A stretch of DNA of 64,000 bases from Cliona cf. orientalis (GCA_963930775.1 OZ005689.1:868001-932000), one strand, 5' to 3'. Shown: positions 37,966 to 48,719, counted from the first letter of the stretch. The notes: generated by a model not told the origin, from the letters alone. A program made the numbers and translations.

Positions 37966-38490
37966 ATGAAGAAGCTGGTCATGTTTCTCACATTCACGAT
38001 CGGTACCCTGATGATGCTGGACTCTGCTCAAGCTTGTAACTACAAAACATCTGGTTTTGTCTATATCGTTCGGGAAGGACCGCCAGCTCCGCCCAACGAA
38101 ATCCTGTTTAAGGTCGGAGGATCCGAAGATGTGCCGGAGCGTATGAAGGATCTAAAAACAGGTAACCCTCGGAAGCTGACAGTGAAGAAATCATATATGG
38201 TGACTGATTGCAAGACGGCAGAAAACGTTGCACAAGCAGCAGTTGAAAAAAAGTATCGAAGTGACTACGGTGGTGGAACAGAGTGGTTTAAGGTAACAGA
38301 CGATAATGAGCATAAACAAGATTTCTATAACTTAATTGATACGGACCTGTGGAAGGAAGAAGACTTGGTAGTAAAATCATGGGATGGACTTCCCCAACTG
38401 CCTCTAGCCGCCCGTAAGGTACAATTGGCTAGACGTCAGGGTGACAAGTCTCGTCGATTCTTGAAGTTCATCACATCCCTACTTGATTGA
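37966..38490 (+). CDS. Secreted GIY-YIG-fold protein (T5orf172/Mug113-like), copy 1
   Basis: Intronless 174-residue frame. Residues 1-23 are a signal peptide (MKKLVMFLTF..MMLDSAQA) with likely cleavage before Cys24. The mature part matches the T5orf172/Mug113 branch of the GIY-YIG superfamily: GFVYI near 30-34, FKVGG near 48-52, an invariant-type Arg and KTGNPRKL, an ENVAQAAVE helix with the candidate metal-binding Glu, then GGGTEWFKV. The C terminus is basic (ARKVQLARRQGDKSRRF). Known relatives are mostly phage, bacterial or fungal proteins without export signals, so a secreted animal version is unusual. DNA cleavage is a family property, not shown here. The start is the conserved ATG shared with copies 3 and 4, not the longer open frame upstream. 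Confidence 0.75.
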   Translation: MKKLVMFLTFTIGTLMMLDSAQACNYKTSGFVYIVREGPPAPPNEILFKVGGSEDVPERMKDLKTGNPRKLTVKKSYMVTDCKTAENVAQAAVEKKYRSDYGGGTEWFKVTDDNEHKQDFYNLIDTDLWKEEDLVVKSWDGLPQLPLAARKVQLARRQGDKSRRFLKFITSLLD

Positions 38491-38799
38491 ATTCGCGCTA
38501 TCTCCTGAATATGCCAAGCATCATGCAACTTGAGCAAGTAGCTATAGCTAGATAGAGAGTAATACACTCTGTAGTCGAATACAAACGTTTTGCTTAATTT
38601 TTGTAACCATAACCATAAGAACAATGTAGTGTTATGCCATAAATCAGGAAATTTTTGGTGTTAAAATATTTTCGGAGAGAATGGCCAGTCCGAAAATTAA
38701 GCACGCAAAAATGATGTGCATTACTAACGATAGTGCGGTAAGGGGTCGTTTGATCTACTATAGCTACCTGCAAATGATTAATAATAATATTATTATTAC

Positions 38800-39560
38800 T
38801 GTCACCCTAGTAAGGTGGATAAAGCTCACAAAAATTATAGATATTACACAAATGCCATCTCTCTACAAAATCAGCCAATATGACCCCACCCTCTGCCACA
38901 CCTCCCACTACCACCAGTTGGTTGCCATTGACAATAACTGCCATGCAGGGAGAGGTATCGGGCTGCCAGAGTTTGACTGACCACTTCCCAAGAATTAGTG
39001 TTAGGATTGTATATGTGGACCAGCAAAGTGATGACGTTGTTAAAAGCCTTTCCACCAACTATAAGGAGTCGACCCTGGAGAGTCATACACGTTGACAGCA
39101 TCACCAGACAGTCTGTTCCTTACTACGTACATTGGCTGATTGTGTGTTATAATTAGAGTACTGTGGCTCAGTAGATGACTTAATAGCTAAGGGCCTTCAG
39201 TGAGCAAGCGTATGCTGTGTTTGTCTCTTTTCCGTTCTTGTTTTGTCTGCCGATGTGCTCAGAGCTGCCTTTCCTCTCCGTCCGATTGGCATATACCTAT
39301 AGCTAGGTGGCAGTATCTCAGTCCACTTACCGGAGCTTCCTTTCTTGATAAAGCTGATGAGCTTGTTGGTGTATGACCCACTTACAATAGCAGCACAAAG
39401 GAAGTCATCAAAATGTTAATGTTGGTCTATAATAATTATTATAAGACCCAATGCTGAGCGTCTGGTCTTTAGCTATAACTTAAAATTGTGCTTCTTTTCT
39501 TGGTGAGTAGCATCTGAAAATGATCCATGAAGTCTTTGCATTTAGCTATGTTTTAATTAA
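38800..39560 (-). pseudogene. Decayed kinase/Kelch gene with internal deletion
   Basis: Minus-strand remnants match 55707-58076 in the same order. 38870-39110 keeps Kelch residues (STCMTLQGRLLIVGGKAFNN, SWEVVSQTLAARYLSL) with frameshifts. 39150-39390 keeps a mid-Kelch part. 39440-39510 matches the first codons and leader of the kinase. The coiled coil and nearly all of the kinase are gone. Upstream 39540-39660 matches the 5' flank of the intact gene, so this is a genomic deletion copy, not a processed one. Confidence 0.8.
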
Positions 39561-39751
39561 GGCTCTACGGTATTCATACTAGACTCATTGTTCACACATC
39601 AATAATTAAAAATCCCATTGACCAAAATATTACTCCACAATCATATGATATTTCGTGTTTGCACTTGCAATTGAGTTCACCCTCACCGCAAAGAGTAGGC
39701 GGAGGGTTACTGTAATCGTTTGGTGATTTTTTGTCCGTCCGTCCTGTGTTA

Positions 39752-40361
39752 ACTTGACTCATCAACAGTGGCTTCCAGCAACTAAACAGAATCCTCCTCC
39801 CCGTTTTATCCACGTACACCAAATCATGCCACCTGGATGATCTTTGAAATCAGCATGCTAGAAGTACAGATTGGTAGCCACTAACTTGTGGACACTTGCC
39901 GAATCAATATCAAAGAGGTTATGTTTGAATGTAATCCACATAATATAACTTCATGTACACTAGTATCCATGTCCCTTCGATGGTGGAACTGAGTGGTTTA
40001 TGGTACCAAATGATGCTGCGCACAAACAAGATTTCTATGTCTCAATTGACACAAAGCTGACAGCAAAAGAACACATAAGCTTGGTAGTACGATCACATAA
40101 CGGACTCCCAAACAGCAGCATGTAGCTGCCCGTAAGGTACAATTGGCTAGACGTCAGGGTGACAAGTCTCGTCGATTCTTGAAATTCATCACATCCCTAC
40201 TTGATTGAACTCGTGCAATCTCCTGAATATGTCATACTGTATCATACCAAGCATCAAAGCAATTGCAAGTAGCTATATATAGCTAGATAGAGAGTAATAC
40301 ACTCTGTAGTCGAACACAAACGTTTTGATTAATAATTTCTTTAACCATAAATGTAATGTTA
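39752..40361 (+). pseudogene. GIY-YIG cassette copy 2, 5' part deleted
   Basis: The cassette's upstream sequence (GGCTTCCAGCAACTAAACAG through TTCATGTACACTAG) joins directly, near 39964, to the middle of the gene (TATCCATGTCCCTTCG), removing TATA, ATG, signal peptide and most of the GIY-YIG core. The remaining 3' part (to TGA at 40206-40208) also has an in-frame 6-bp insertion and a 1-bp deletion relative to copy 3. Confidence 0.85.
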
Positions 40362-41500
40362 AATTGGTCTTCACTCAAAGCTATTGCAATGGTTAATGGA
40401 TTATCTCACTTCTAGAAGGCAGCAAGTTGTGATCAATGGTGCCACATCACGGCAAACTCCTATCACATCTGGAGTCCCACAGGGTTCGGTACTGGGGCCA
40501 CTATTGTTCTCGATCTATATTAACGATATCGCAGAAGTAACCTTATCACCAAGATCCTCCCTGGTAATGTATGCCGATGACATTTTGTACTACCGAGCAA
40601 TACAAGAATCCTCTCAGTTTCAAGAAGTTCAATCAGATGTAACCACTTTGGAAAAGTGGTCTAATGAGAATTTGTTGCAGCTTAACCCACAAAAGTGCAA
40701 ATTGATGATCATGTCCAAGAAGAGATGCCCAACAACTTATTCTGAGCCACTCCACCTGTGTGGATCTGAGTTGGAGGAAGTGAAGTTTTTCAAGTACCTA
40801 GGTGTGCTCCTAACAAATAGCCTCTCATGGTCGGACCAGATTTCTGAACTTTGCTCCAAAGCTAGAAAGATTATACGTTTATTATTCAGGCGGTTTTACA
40901 ACGATGGTAATCCAGCGACCCTAAAGCAGCTGTATATCAGCCTAGTTAGGCCACACTTGGAGTATGCAGCACAAGTTTGGGATCCCTACCTTCAGGGTGA
41001 TATTGACAGGCTAGAGGCAGTGCAAAAATTTGCACTCAAGCTGATTTCTCGTAGATGGGACCTGGCATGTGAAGAAATGCTGAGCATCACAAATATACCA
41101 AGACTAGGTGAAAGAAAGAAGGATGCACCTGAAGCTAGCACAGATTTTTAAAATTGTACATGGATTATGCTACTTTCCGGACAATGTCTTCATCGCACAG
41201 CCTTCCCACTCCACTAGGTTACTAAGATCAGACACGTTACACTGCCCGTTTGCTAGAACCAGCTATTATTTTTACTCGTTTGTGCCAAGTGCCATCAGAT
41301 CATGGAACTCGTTTGACGAGGATCAGGTTGTTACAGACAGCCTTAGGTCATTCAAGAATAACATTAAATGCTGGTGATGTTTTGTGTGTCAGTTTTATGT
41401 CATTAACTAAACCACCTGGGTGCATACTCGATTAGTTTATGTATAACTATTATGTATCCACTGCATACTGTAATGCATAAAGTATTATAGAGAAAAAAAA
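40362..41500 (+). mobile_element. 5'-truncated non-LTR retrotransposon (LINE) with reverse transcriptase
   Basis: Open frame from the left end to 41151 encodes the middle and C-terminal part of a reverse transcriptase: SGVPQGSVLGPLLF, the catalytic YADD, LNPQKCK and FKYLGVLL, then the downstream region with RPHLEYAAQVWDPYL. A 4-bp duplication near 41112 shifts the last ~90 codons (41108-41377) to another frame. A short A run precedes the right end, and AATGTTA is duplicated at 40355-40361 and 41501-41507. It resembles CR1/Jockey-type elements; the clade is inference. Inserted in the 3' flank of GIY-YIG cassette 2. Confidence 0.9.
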
Positions 41501-41507
41501 AATGTTA

Positions 41508-42300
41508 CGCCATAAATCAGGTAATTTTTGGTGTTAAAACAATAATAATTAAATTTTATTATTTCGGAGAGCATGGCCAGTCCGAAAATTAACAAGCATG
41601 AAGTGTGTTTAATGTCACAATCATGGGATAATAATATGGTTAGTATGCATGCATGATCATCTATTAACAGTACATGCTCACATAACATAGAGACGTTGTT
41701 CATACACAAACAGTATCAAGATTGCATATTAGTACCGTGCGCATGCGCAGATGGAAGCGGTTGTAGAGGCCACACCCCTCATAGCAACTAAGTGTACGTG
41801 TGCAATGGCGACGTTCTCGCTCAGCTCGAACGTTGCTACCTGACTACTGACAGGTATGATAAAGAATAGACCTCGCTCTCGCTTTGCTCGAGGCTCGGTG
41901 GCTAGCACCAGCGCCTCCTTAGCAGGCCTCTCGAAACGTGCGGCGCTTTCGACGCCGATCGTTCGACAATGCATCTCTAGCTGTAGCATGATGACCGGCC
42001 TGAGGCACTTTACTTTGTACACACGGCCCTACAGTGCTGACCAATCCTGAGCCTTGTAGTACGGACTTTCTCTCACACCAATTTTGTTTTGCTAGGAGAC
42101 TCATTGATTTTGTAACCATGATATTATCTCAATAACAGGTCATGCAGGCCTGTGCCCCCTCAGGCCCCCTTTAAACCTGCCACTGTAGCCGGCGCCCTGC
42201 CCTTACACAGAATCTGATTGTGAAAGAACCTAGCTATAGTTGAACACATGTTCATCATGGTGCCTCCACAAGTAGCTATTGATCTTTTAATAGCAAGTTG
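41508..42300 (+). repeat. Downstream part of GIY-YIG cassette 2 with CpG-rich block
   Basis: Continues the cassette flank (GCCAGTCCGAAAATTAACAA, ATCATCTATTAACAGTACAT) into a CpG-rich block starting at GCGCATGCGC (41739-41748) and ending near GATCTTTTAATAG. The same block follows copies 3 and 4 at 49814-50400 and 63109-63440. A minus-strand frame (41919-42119) is open here but not in the other copies. Confidence 0.7.
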
Positions 42301-42514
42301 CATGTATTAGTCTGTATATTATACTCAGCCTCACCATTGATAGAAACAATATTATTTTATTGAATCGTTGCATTGTAGTGATTAATTACCTAGCCCCTTT
42401 GATTCTATTTTTGGGACACGGGGAGTGCATGTTTGCTTTTATAGTCATGGAGTGGCGGACTTATATTATAGCTAGTTAGTCCACCTTTCTAGAGCAATTT
42501 CAATCCTATTATAT

Positions 42515-42923
42515 ACAAGTATAAAAACAATTGAATAAATTGAAGGATGAAGTAGGGATGGCAGGGTCAAAAAGTACACAAACAAGATTCAATGTAGGGA
42601 TAATCACATCCACTATAGCTACATCTCTACGCTTGCTTTTCTCGATTATAATACTCTTATTGTTGTCGACTTGTCTGTGCTATCCTTCAGTGAGTGTTCT
42701 TGATGTGCATGTGGGAGGCTCAGGATAGTCGATCAGCTTTGATTCAGTCACATTATCTTTGCACCCCATGCACACATAGCTATAATATAGCTAGTCAAAA
42801 AGCAAGCGTAGGGATGTATAGTGGATGTGATTATCCCTACATTGAATCTTGTTTGTGTACTTTTTGACCCTGCCATCCCTACTTCATCCTTCAATTTTAA
42901 TATTCAATTGTTTTTATACTTGT
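42515..42923. mobile_element. Foldback element with about 130-bp arms
   Basis: ACAAGTATAAAAACAATTGA (from 42515) through GTAGGGATAATCACATCCAC and TACGCTTGCTTTT is repeated in near-perfect inverted form ending at 42923. The arms enclose a unique spacer of about 130 bp. Confidence 0.9.
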
Positions 42924-43014
42924 TTCTGTTCTTTTTTTATTGCTGTCAGCGTAATTTATCAATGCCATCTTACAATGTCATGGTTTGTTTATTCAACTCT
43001 CAATGATCCATCAA

Positions 43015-43560
43015 TAGAAGATGGGAGGTGCCGAAATTCGCGCGTGCGTGCAAAATTCGTAGCCACGCCCCTCACGTTCCTGTGCCTGGCCAATCTATGG
43101 CCAATCCATAGTGGCCTGACAAAGAAGCTGCCATGAGACTCCGACTTTGGTAGAGAGAGAATTTATTCAAAGTATTGCTAGTAGCTACCACCATCTTTAT
43201 CACTGAGGTATTGAGCTGGCTGACTACTGAGGGGCCACGCCCGAAGATAGCTTAGTTGCTAGCTAGCGCTAGCGCTCGCTATCACTCGCGCTGGTAGTAC
43301 AGTCTCGTCTCCAGACCCCACCCCCCAAAGGATGCCGTGGCGCGCGCCGCTGACTACATTCACATGACTTCACCATGGCAACACATTGTGAGCATGCGCA
43401 TTATATCACAAAATGGCGCGTCTTGGACACACCCAATCGTTAACGCGCGGTACACACCCACGACTACGTAGCCGTCAAGATAATGGAAAATTAGCGTGAC
43501 ACTGCACTGCGCGCTACAAAATGGAGTGGATTTATACGAGAACTAAGGCGAGCGGTCCAG
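43015..43560. promoter_or_regulatory. CpG-rich island without a recognised gene
   Basis: Much richer in CG than its surroundings (CGCGCGTGCGTG, GGCGCGCGCCG, GCGCGTC, ACGCGCGG), with two GGCCAATC-type CCAAT boxes near 43088-43108 and a CCACGCCC box near 43063. It looks promoter-like, but no downstream exon was found. Confidence 0.35.
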
Positions 43561-43587
43561 ACAGTCTTGAGTTAGCCCTGATAATGA

Positions 43588-43589
43588 AA

Positions 43590-43621
<32 letters not shown>
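43588..43621. repeat. (AAAG)n microsatellite
   Basis: About eight AAAG units. Confidence 0.95.
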
Positions 43622-44962
43622 ATGACAAATGGGCTATTTTTCAAACATCTGGTTCTGGCATGTACAATTGTTTTGATGAATGATCTTGGTCTTGCTAGAT
43701 GCACAATTTGCTGAAGATTCTGATTTTCACACTTAGAAATTTCACAAAATTACCTATTTTGAGATATTTGGGCATTTGTAATGTATTATATATATGGCAT
43801 ATCCGGGCCATCCCTACTTACAGAGTCTACCGACTCTATGATAGGACCGGTGTATCTGAATGTTGGATCTGGGGGTGGGGGATGCCAATATAGAGTGCCA
43901 TGATGACACTCTCTTTCCTGTCATAGTATAATATACTTCAATAATCTGAACTGCATTTATGATATTCGATATGTCTGCTATCATGAATACATGCACTCAC
44001 TGATTATAGACATACATCTAACTGTCTCGAACATGATATAATTATTATGATGATACATTATGGTAATACTGGCTCAATTTAGTCCACGAATAATATTAAT
44101 CATTGATACTAAGGGTTTCATAAGATTATTGCCTAATCACGTATGCATGTATGCATGCATGCTTTGGGTATGGTGTGATAAACTTCCGCTTGTCTGGGAA
44201 GATAAACTAGCTGATGATAATCCACGACCCATGCATGCAGTTACTGTAGCCATATTGTTGCTACTATTCATACCGCAGAAGCCATGGTGTGCATAGGAAT
44301 CAGTAAAAGCAACTGTTGAAGGAAGATCCTCCTCAGACTAAGAGTCTACCAATGATGGACCAGGACCAGCTAGGACCATTGATGGTATATATATTATAGT
44401 AACTCTTATTGTTGTGCAAATCGATGCAGCCCAGGATGATCGATAAACATTCAATTCATTATAATTGTATAGGCATCAGTATAATACAAACACATAGTTC
44501 ATGCATGGCCATTGAAGGAAAGTCCACTGGCTTAGACCCTTTATCCATGGTAGTATAAGCCAGATCCACCCTCGTGCATGCACTTTCCTTCTGTTTAGCA
44601 CGCAATTAAGCCACTAGTGCATGTCAAGGAAATAACTAGCAGCTAGCAATCATTGTAGGCGCCATGTTATCCCTGTATTTTGGCTGCCCCTATCACGCGT
44701 CCATGGAAATTATGTCATAATGGTTGCATGCAGCATGTCACCGAGGAAAAGATTAAATATCCCTGCAATGCATACGTGTATACCCGTATGATATTATTAA
44801 CTATGAATGCATGCATTGTCAAACTTTAATATAAAAGGGGATTGAATGGCGAGAGTCCTTCATCAATCTCCCAGGACTGCACCAAGAAGAATTATATAAC
44901 TTTCAAGCAACTTGGAAATTCATCATTAGGACCAATAACCATCGACTATCTCGCGATTGGTC

Positions 44963-46320
44963 ATGCAGAAACATCTGTCCCTCACGCTTTATGCCATCGC
45001 CCTGGTGCTGCTGGTAGCAATGGTTCAGTGGCACGTTCAAGGTATGGCACTGATTTACTGTGGGAATATTATTTGTCAGTTGGAGGCCATTATAGATTAA
45101 GAGATCTTGTTAGTATAATAATTATTATAATAGCCACCTGAGCTACCAAGTGCAATTGAAGAAAGCTGCATGTGTATATCAATAATCCCCAGGCCAAATT
45201 AATTTTTGTGCATAACATGATCGTAATAACTGGTTGTTAATTTAATAGAACTTGTCTGATGGATTGCTTTTAATCTCGCTTCATTCAAAACTCCACAGCA
45301 TTTTTCAAGTCTCTGTATTATTGCCTCTTAAATAAACTAATTTGAGCGCTAAGTTAATAATATGCCATATTATATTGTTCAGCTTTTGACATTAAATTTT
45401 TCATAATAATTATTATTGAATACTGGTAGCTATAGGTCAAGAATTTGCTCTCAGGTCCAACCAGGTAGTCTTCACTGGAGAGGAAATAGACATAGGATGT
45501 GTCATTGACACCAGTGCTGAGGGCATCGCAGCTGCCACAGAACCCTTCAATGCTTGGACTAAGGACTCAGAAGTCATCAGTTTAGGTGGCCGTATCTCAC
45601 TGCAGTCACTCTCCCTGTCCTCGAGACTGACCATCAGGGATATTCAACCTTCTGATGAAGGGGTCTATGTCTGCTCTAGACCAGGATTTCGAAATCTCAC
45701 AACTGTACTGCGTGTCATTAGTGGAGGTATAATGCCAAAATAAACTTAGTACACATGAGCAGCTTACTGCATTAATAATATTATTATCATTATGATGCTG
45801 GTTTTGTAATACTTAATTATGAAGTAGCTAGAATCAATAATTGCAAACCAACAGCCATTTTTGTTGCAGTCACTAGCTACCGATAATATTGATCCACTCT
45901 AGCTACATCTCTACCAAAAATTTCTGGATATAGCTATACTGATCCGGCTATGTGGCATTATTAATTTTAATAATGATTTGGAATGTGCATGATAATATTG
46001 TGCAATTTCTCTTTACAGTCCTCCCAGGAAGAAACTTGATAAACAGAAACTGATGAGATGGAGCAATATTAATTTTGTGATTCACCTTCTGAATCCTGTC
46101 TCCCTGAAGTATTCTGAACTATATATAACTTTAACTGTTATTTTGTATCATATCAATTTTTCTAGGCCTGATTTTTCTGCTGCTTTTTGCAATAATAATG
46201 CTCCTTATCAGTACTGTGTGCAATGCAGCATGCTATTCTAAGGTGCACCAACATTTGATACGTCTACAGATTAAATGCAAAGTGTACTTGCAAAAGTTAG
46301 GTATACATACATGCATGTAG
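44963..46320 (+). CDS. Single-Ig-domain protein with two possible last exons
   Basis: Exon 1 (44963-45041) encodes a signal peptide (MQKHLSLTLYAIALVLLVAM..). Exon 2 (45436-45726) encodes one Ig domain (IGC...AWTKDSEV...SDEGVYVC) closely related to Ig1 of the receptor at 14022-18228. Both junctions are phase 1. Two acceptors then fit. The first, 46019-46053, adds 11 residues and a stop, giving a secreted 134-residue protein. The second, 46166-46320, adds a hydrophobic helix (LIFLLLFAIIMLLISTV) and a basic, Cys-containing tail, giving a 174-residue membrane protein. Both keep the frame. Which is used, or whether they alternate, cannot be told from sequence. Lies in segmental copy B. Confidence 0.65.
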
Positions 46321-46566
46321 GTCTACACACACAAATCTTGAATCATAGATGTATTAAAGCTACCTGTGAATTGACTAAATTATAAGCCTTAGACGTTTGT
46401 GATAGTGATTGTCCCAATTTGCACTTCACAAAACTTGTATTATAAGCTAGGTTGTTGTTGACCATGAAAGTGATCCCTCGGTTAGCTCAGATGATGGGGA
46501 GTGTCACAATGTAGCTATACAAGAAATTAAGAGATTGGTGTCGTGGGATAGTTTTACTGATGGCGT

Positions 46567-46737
46567 GATTTGTTGTATGTTGATGAGAGAGTAGGGGGAT
46601 TCTGTTTAGCTGCACCCACTGCTTGATACCGACATGTTAACACATGATAGGCTTAACTTGACTCATCATCAGTGGCTTCCAGCAACTAAACATGCAGAAT
46701 CCTCCTACTCCCTCATCCATGTACACCAAATCAAGCC
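46567..46737. repeat. Inverted repeat upstream of GIY-YIG copy 3
   Basis: TGATTTGTTGTATGTTGATG, GAGTAGGGGGATTCTGTTTA on the left recur inverted on the right (ending near GGTGTACATGGATGAGGGAG read inverted), arms about 60 bp. Confidence 0.75.
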
Positions 46738-46930
46738 ACCTGGATGATCTTTGAAATCAGCACGCTAGAAGTACAGATTGGTAGCCACTAACTTGTGGAC
46801 ACTTGTCAATGAATCAACATCAAAGACGCTTAGTGGTTATGTTTGAATGTAATCCATGTGTAACTTCATGTACACTAGACTAATTATCAGGGTAACCACA
46901 GAGGAAAGAAGCGAAGGGCTTTGCAGTGCA

Positions 46931-46938
46931 TATATAAG
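46931..46938 (+). promoter_or_regulatory. TATA box of GIY-YIG copy 3
   Basis: TATATAAG, about 125 bp before the ATG at 47060, aligned with the TATA of copies 1 and 4. Confidence 0.55.
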
Positions 46939-47059
46939 ACCTTGCATCTTCTCTGCTTTGGCATTCCATCCTACAAAGAGAGGACGACGTTATCAACAAA
47001 CAAAACGAAAAATTTTCTCCAAACAGAGAGCTTGAGACTCCCATGTAGCTACTCCAACC

Positions 47060-47593
47060 ATGAAGAAGCTGGTCATCTTTCTCACATTCACGATCGGTGC
47101 CCTGATGATGCTTGACTCTGCTCAAGCTTGTGAATACAAAGAAGCTGGTTATGTCTATATCATTCAGGAAGGACCGCCAACCCCGCACAACAAAATTATG
47201 TATAAGGTCGGAGGAACCAAAAAGCAAGAATTTCAGCAGCGTCTGACAAATCTACAAACAGGTAACCCTCGGAGGCTGACAGTGATGAAATCATATCTGG
47301 TGACTGATTGCAGGACGGGAGAAAACGTTGCACACGCGGCAGTTCAAGAAAAGTATCCATGTCCCTTCGGTGGTGGAACTGAGTGGTTTATGGTAACAAA
47401 TGATGCTGCACATGAACAAGATTTCTATGACTCAATTGACACAAAGCTGGCGGCGAAAGAACACTTGGTAGCAGAATCATATAACGGACTCCCCCAACAG
47501 CAGCAAGTAGCTGCCCGTAAGGTACAGTTGGCTAGACGTCAGGGTGACAAGTCTCGTCGATTCTTGAAGTTCATCACATCCCTACTTGATTGA
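47060..47593 (+). CDS. Secreted GIY-YIG-fold protein (T5orf172/Mug113-like), copy 3
   Basis: Intronless 177-residue frame, the closest to a family reference in this window. Signal peptide 1-23 ends ..LDSAQA. GIY-YIG core: GYVYI (30-34), YKVGGT (48-53), Arg61, LQTGNPRRL (65-73), Glu88 in GENVAHAAVQEKYP, GGGTEWF (104-110). The C-terminal 26 residues are basic and identical to copy 1, whereas the catalytic-domain segment between Pro39 and Glu57 varies between copies. Flanks: inverted repeat and TATA upstream, AT-rich then CpG-rich block downstream. Secretion is predicted from sequence; nuclease activity is a family expectation only. An alternative is a non-catalytic lectin-like or toxin-like use of the fold. 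Confidence 0.75.
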   Translation: MKKLVIFLTFTIGALMMLDSAQACEYKEAGYVYIIQEGPPTPHNKIMYKVGGTKKQEFQQRLTNLQTGNPRRLTVMKSYLVTDCRTGENVAHAAVQEKYPCPFGGGTEWFMVTNDAAHEQDFYDSIDTKLAAKEHLVAESYNGLPQQQQVAARKVQLARRQGDKSRRFLKFITSLLD

Positions 47594-48184
47594 ACTTGCG
47601 CAATCTCCTGAATATGTCATACCAAGCATCAAAGCAATTGCAAGTAGCTATAGCTAGATAAAGAGTAATACACTCTGTAGTTGAACACAATCGTTTTGCT
47701 TAATTTTTGTAACCATAATGTAATGTTGTGCCATATAAATCAGGAAATTTTTGGTGTTAAAATAATAATAGCTAATTATTATTATGTTGGAGAGCATGGC
47801 CAGTCCGAAAATTAACAAGCATGAAGTACGTTTAATGTCACAATCATGGGATAATATTATGGTTAGTATATATGCATGCATGCATGATCATCTATTAACA
47901 GTACATGCTCACAGTATCCTGCCGGGTGTCTTTGTTTGGCGGAATGGAACGATGGAATGGAATGGTGGAATGGAATAGTGGAATGACCACGCCCACCGAA
48001 TGTGTTTTGTGGCGACCTATACCAATTGTATTTGCCTACCAAAGCCTTCTCGAACTATGGCAAGCCAGTGGTAGTAGTTAAAGAAAGGACGGGCACAAGC
48101 TGATCCAGGAGAAGAATAAAGAAATATAGGCACAAAATGGGTTATTCAGCTTCCAACATCGAAGGATCTCATGCTGGTACCTTT

Positions 48185-48518
48185 TAGTCTCGTGCCCAGC
48201 CCCCTTCATGCACGCGCGAGAAAGGGTCTGGTCAAAAGGGTCGCACTTACGCGTCCGGCTGGAATGCAATAATTGGCAATTCAGGTGTGTAGGGGTGTGC
48301 GTACAATAGAAACTAACCGCCACTTCCGTACCGTGTGCATAGACCGAGCGCACGCGCATACGTACGGATCACGCATAATTACATTCCACTAATGTCATGT
48401 GACCATGGTTCTGCAACCTGATTGGGCCGCAATATACGTACCTCGAGGACAAGGAAGTGCGACCCGTTTGACCAGACCCTTTCTCGCGCGTGCATGAAGG
48501 GGGCTGGGCACGAGACTA
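48185..48518. mobile_element. Nested element with TAGTCTCGTGCCCAG termini and 9-bp target duplication
   Basis: About 60-bp inverted arms (TAGTCTCGTGCCCAGCCCCC ... GGGTCTGGTCAAA.GGGTCG). GGTACCTTT is repeated at 48176-48184 and 48519-48527 (8 or 9 bp depending on where the element starts). Confidence 0.9.
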
Positions 48519-48674
48519 GGTACCTTTGTGCAAGAATTTGGTGTGCTGCCCGGCTCTATGCAATGGGCCAGATTGTGCCTCTTTGGGCTATATAATATGT
48601 AGGCTAGCCTTTGTAATGTCAAGCCACAATTTATTACTGGTATAATATAAGAGATATTGGTACCTGCCTTTCCC

Positions 48675-48719
48675 TCAGCCTCGTACCCAAAGGGCCTGGG
48701 TATATATATACGAGGCTAG
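48675..48719. mobile_element. 45-bp mini element with 8-bp target duplication
   Basis: CAGCCTCGTACCCA and TGGGTATATATATACGAGGCTAG pair as a hairpin. CCTTTCCC is duplicated at 48667-48674 and 48720-48727. Confidence 0.8.

Larger units (their letters stand above)
42305..45125 (+). repeat. Segmental duplication, copy B
   Basis: Matches copy A (35930-37510) at both ends. It carries about 1.3 kb of extra DNA (42515-43845) made of the foldback element, a CpG-rich stretch and an AAAG run. Unlike copy A it continues into intact Ig exons. Confidence 0.85.

Noticed and set aside
41729..42119. Minus-strand protein genes in the CpG-rich block
   Set aside because: The frames are not preserved in the two other copies of the same block (49791-50400 and 63109-63440).
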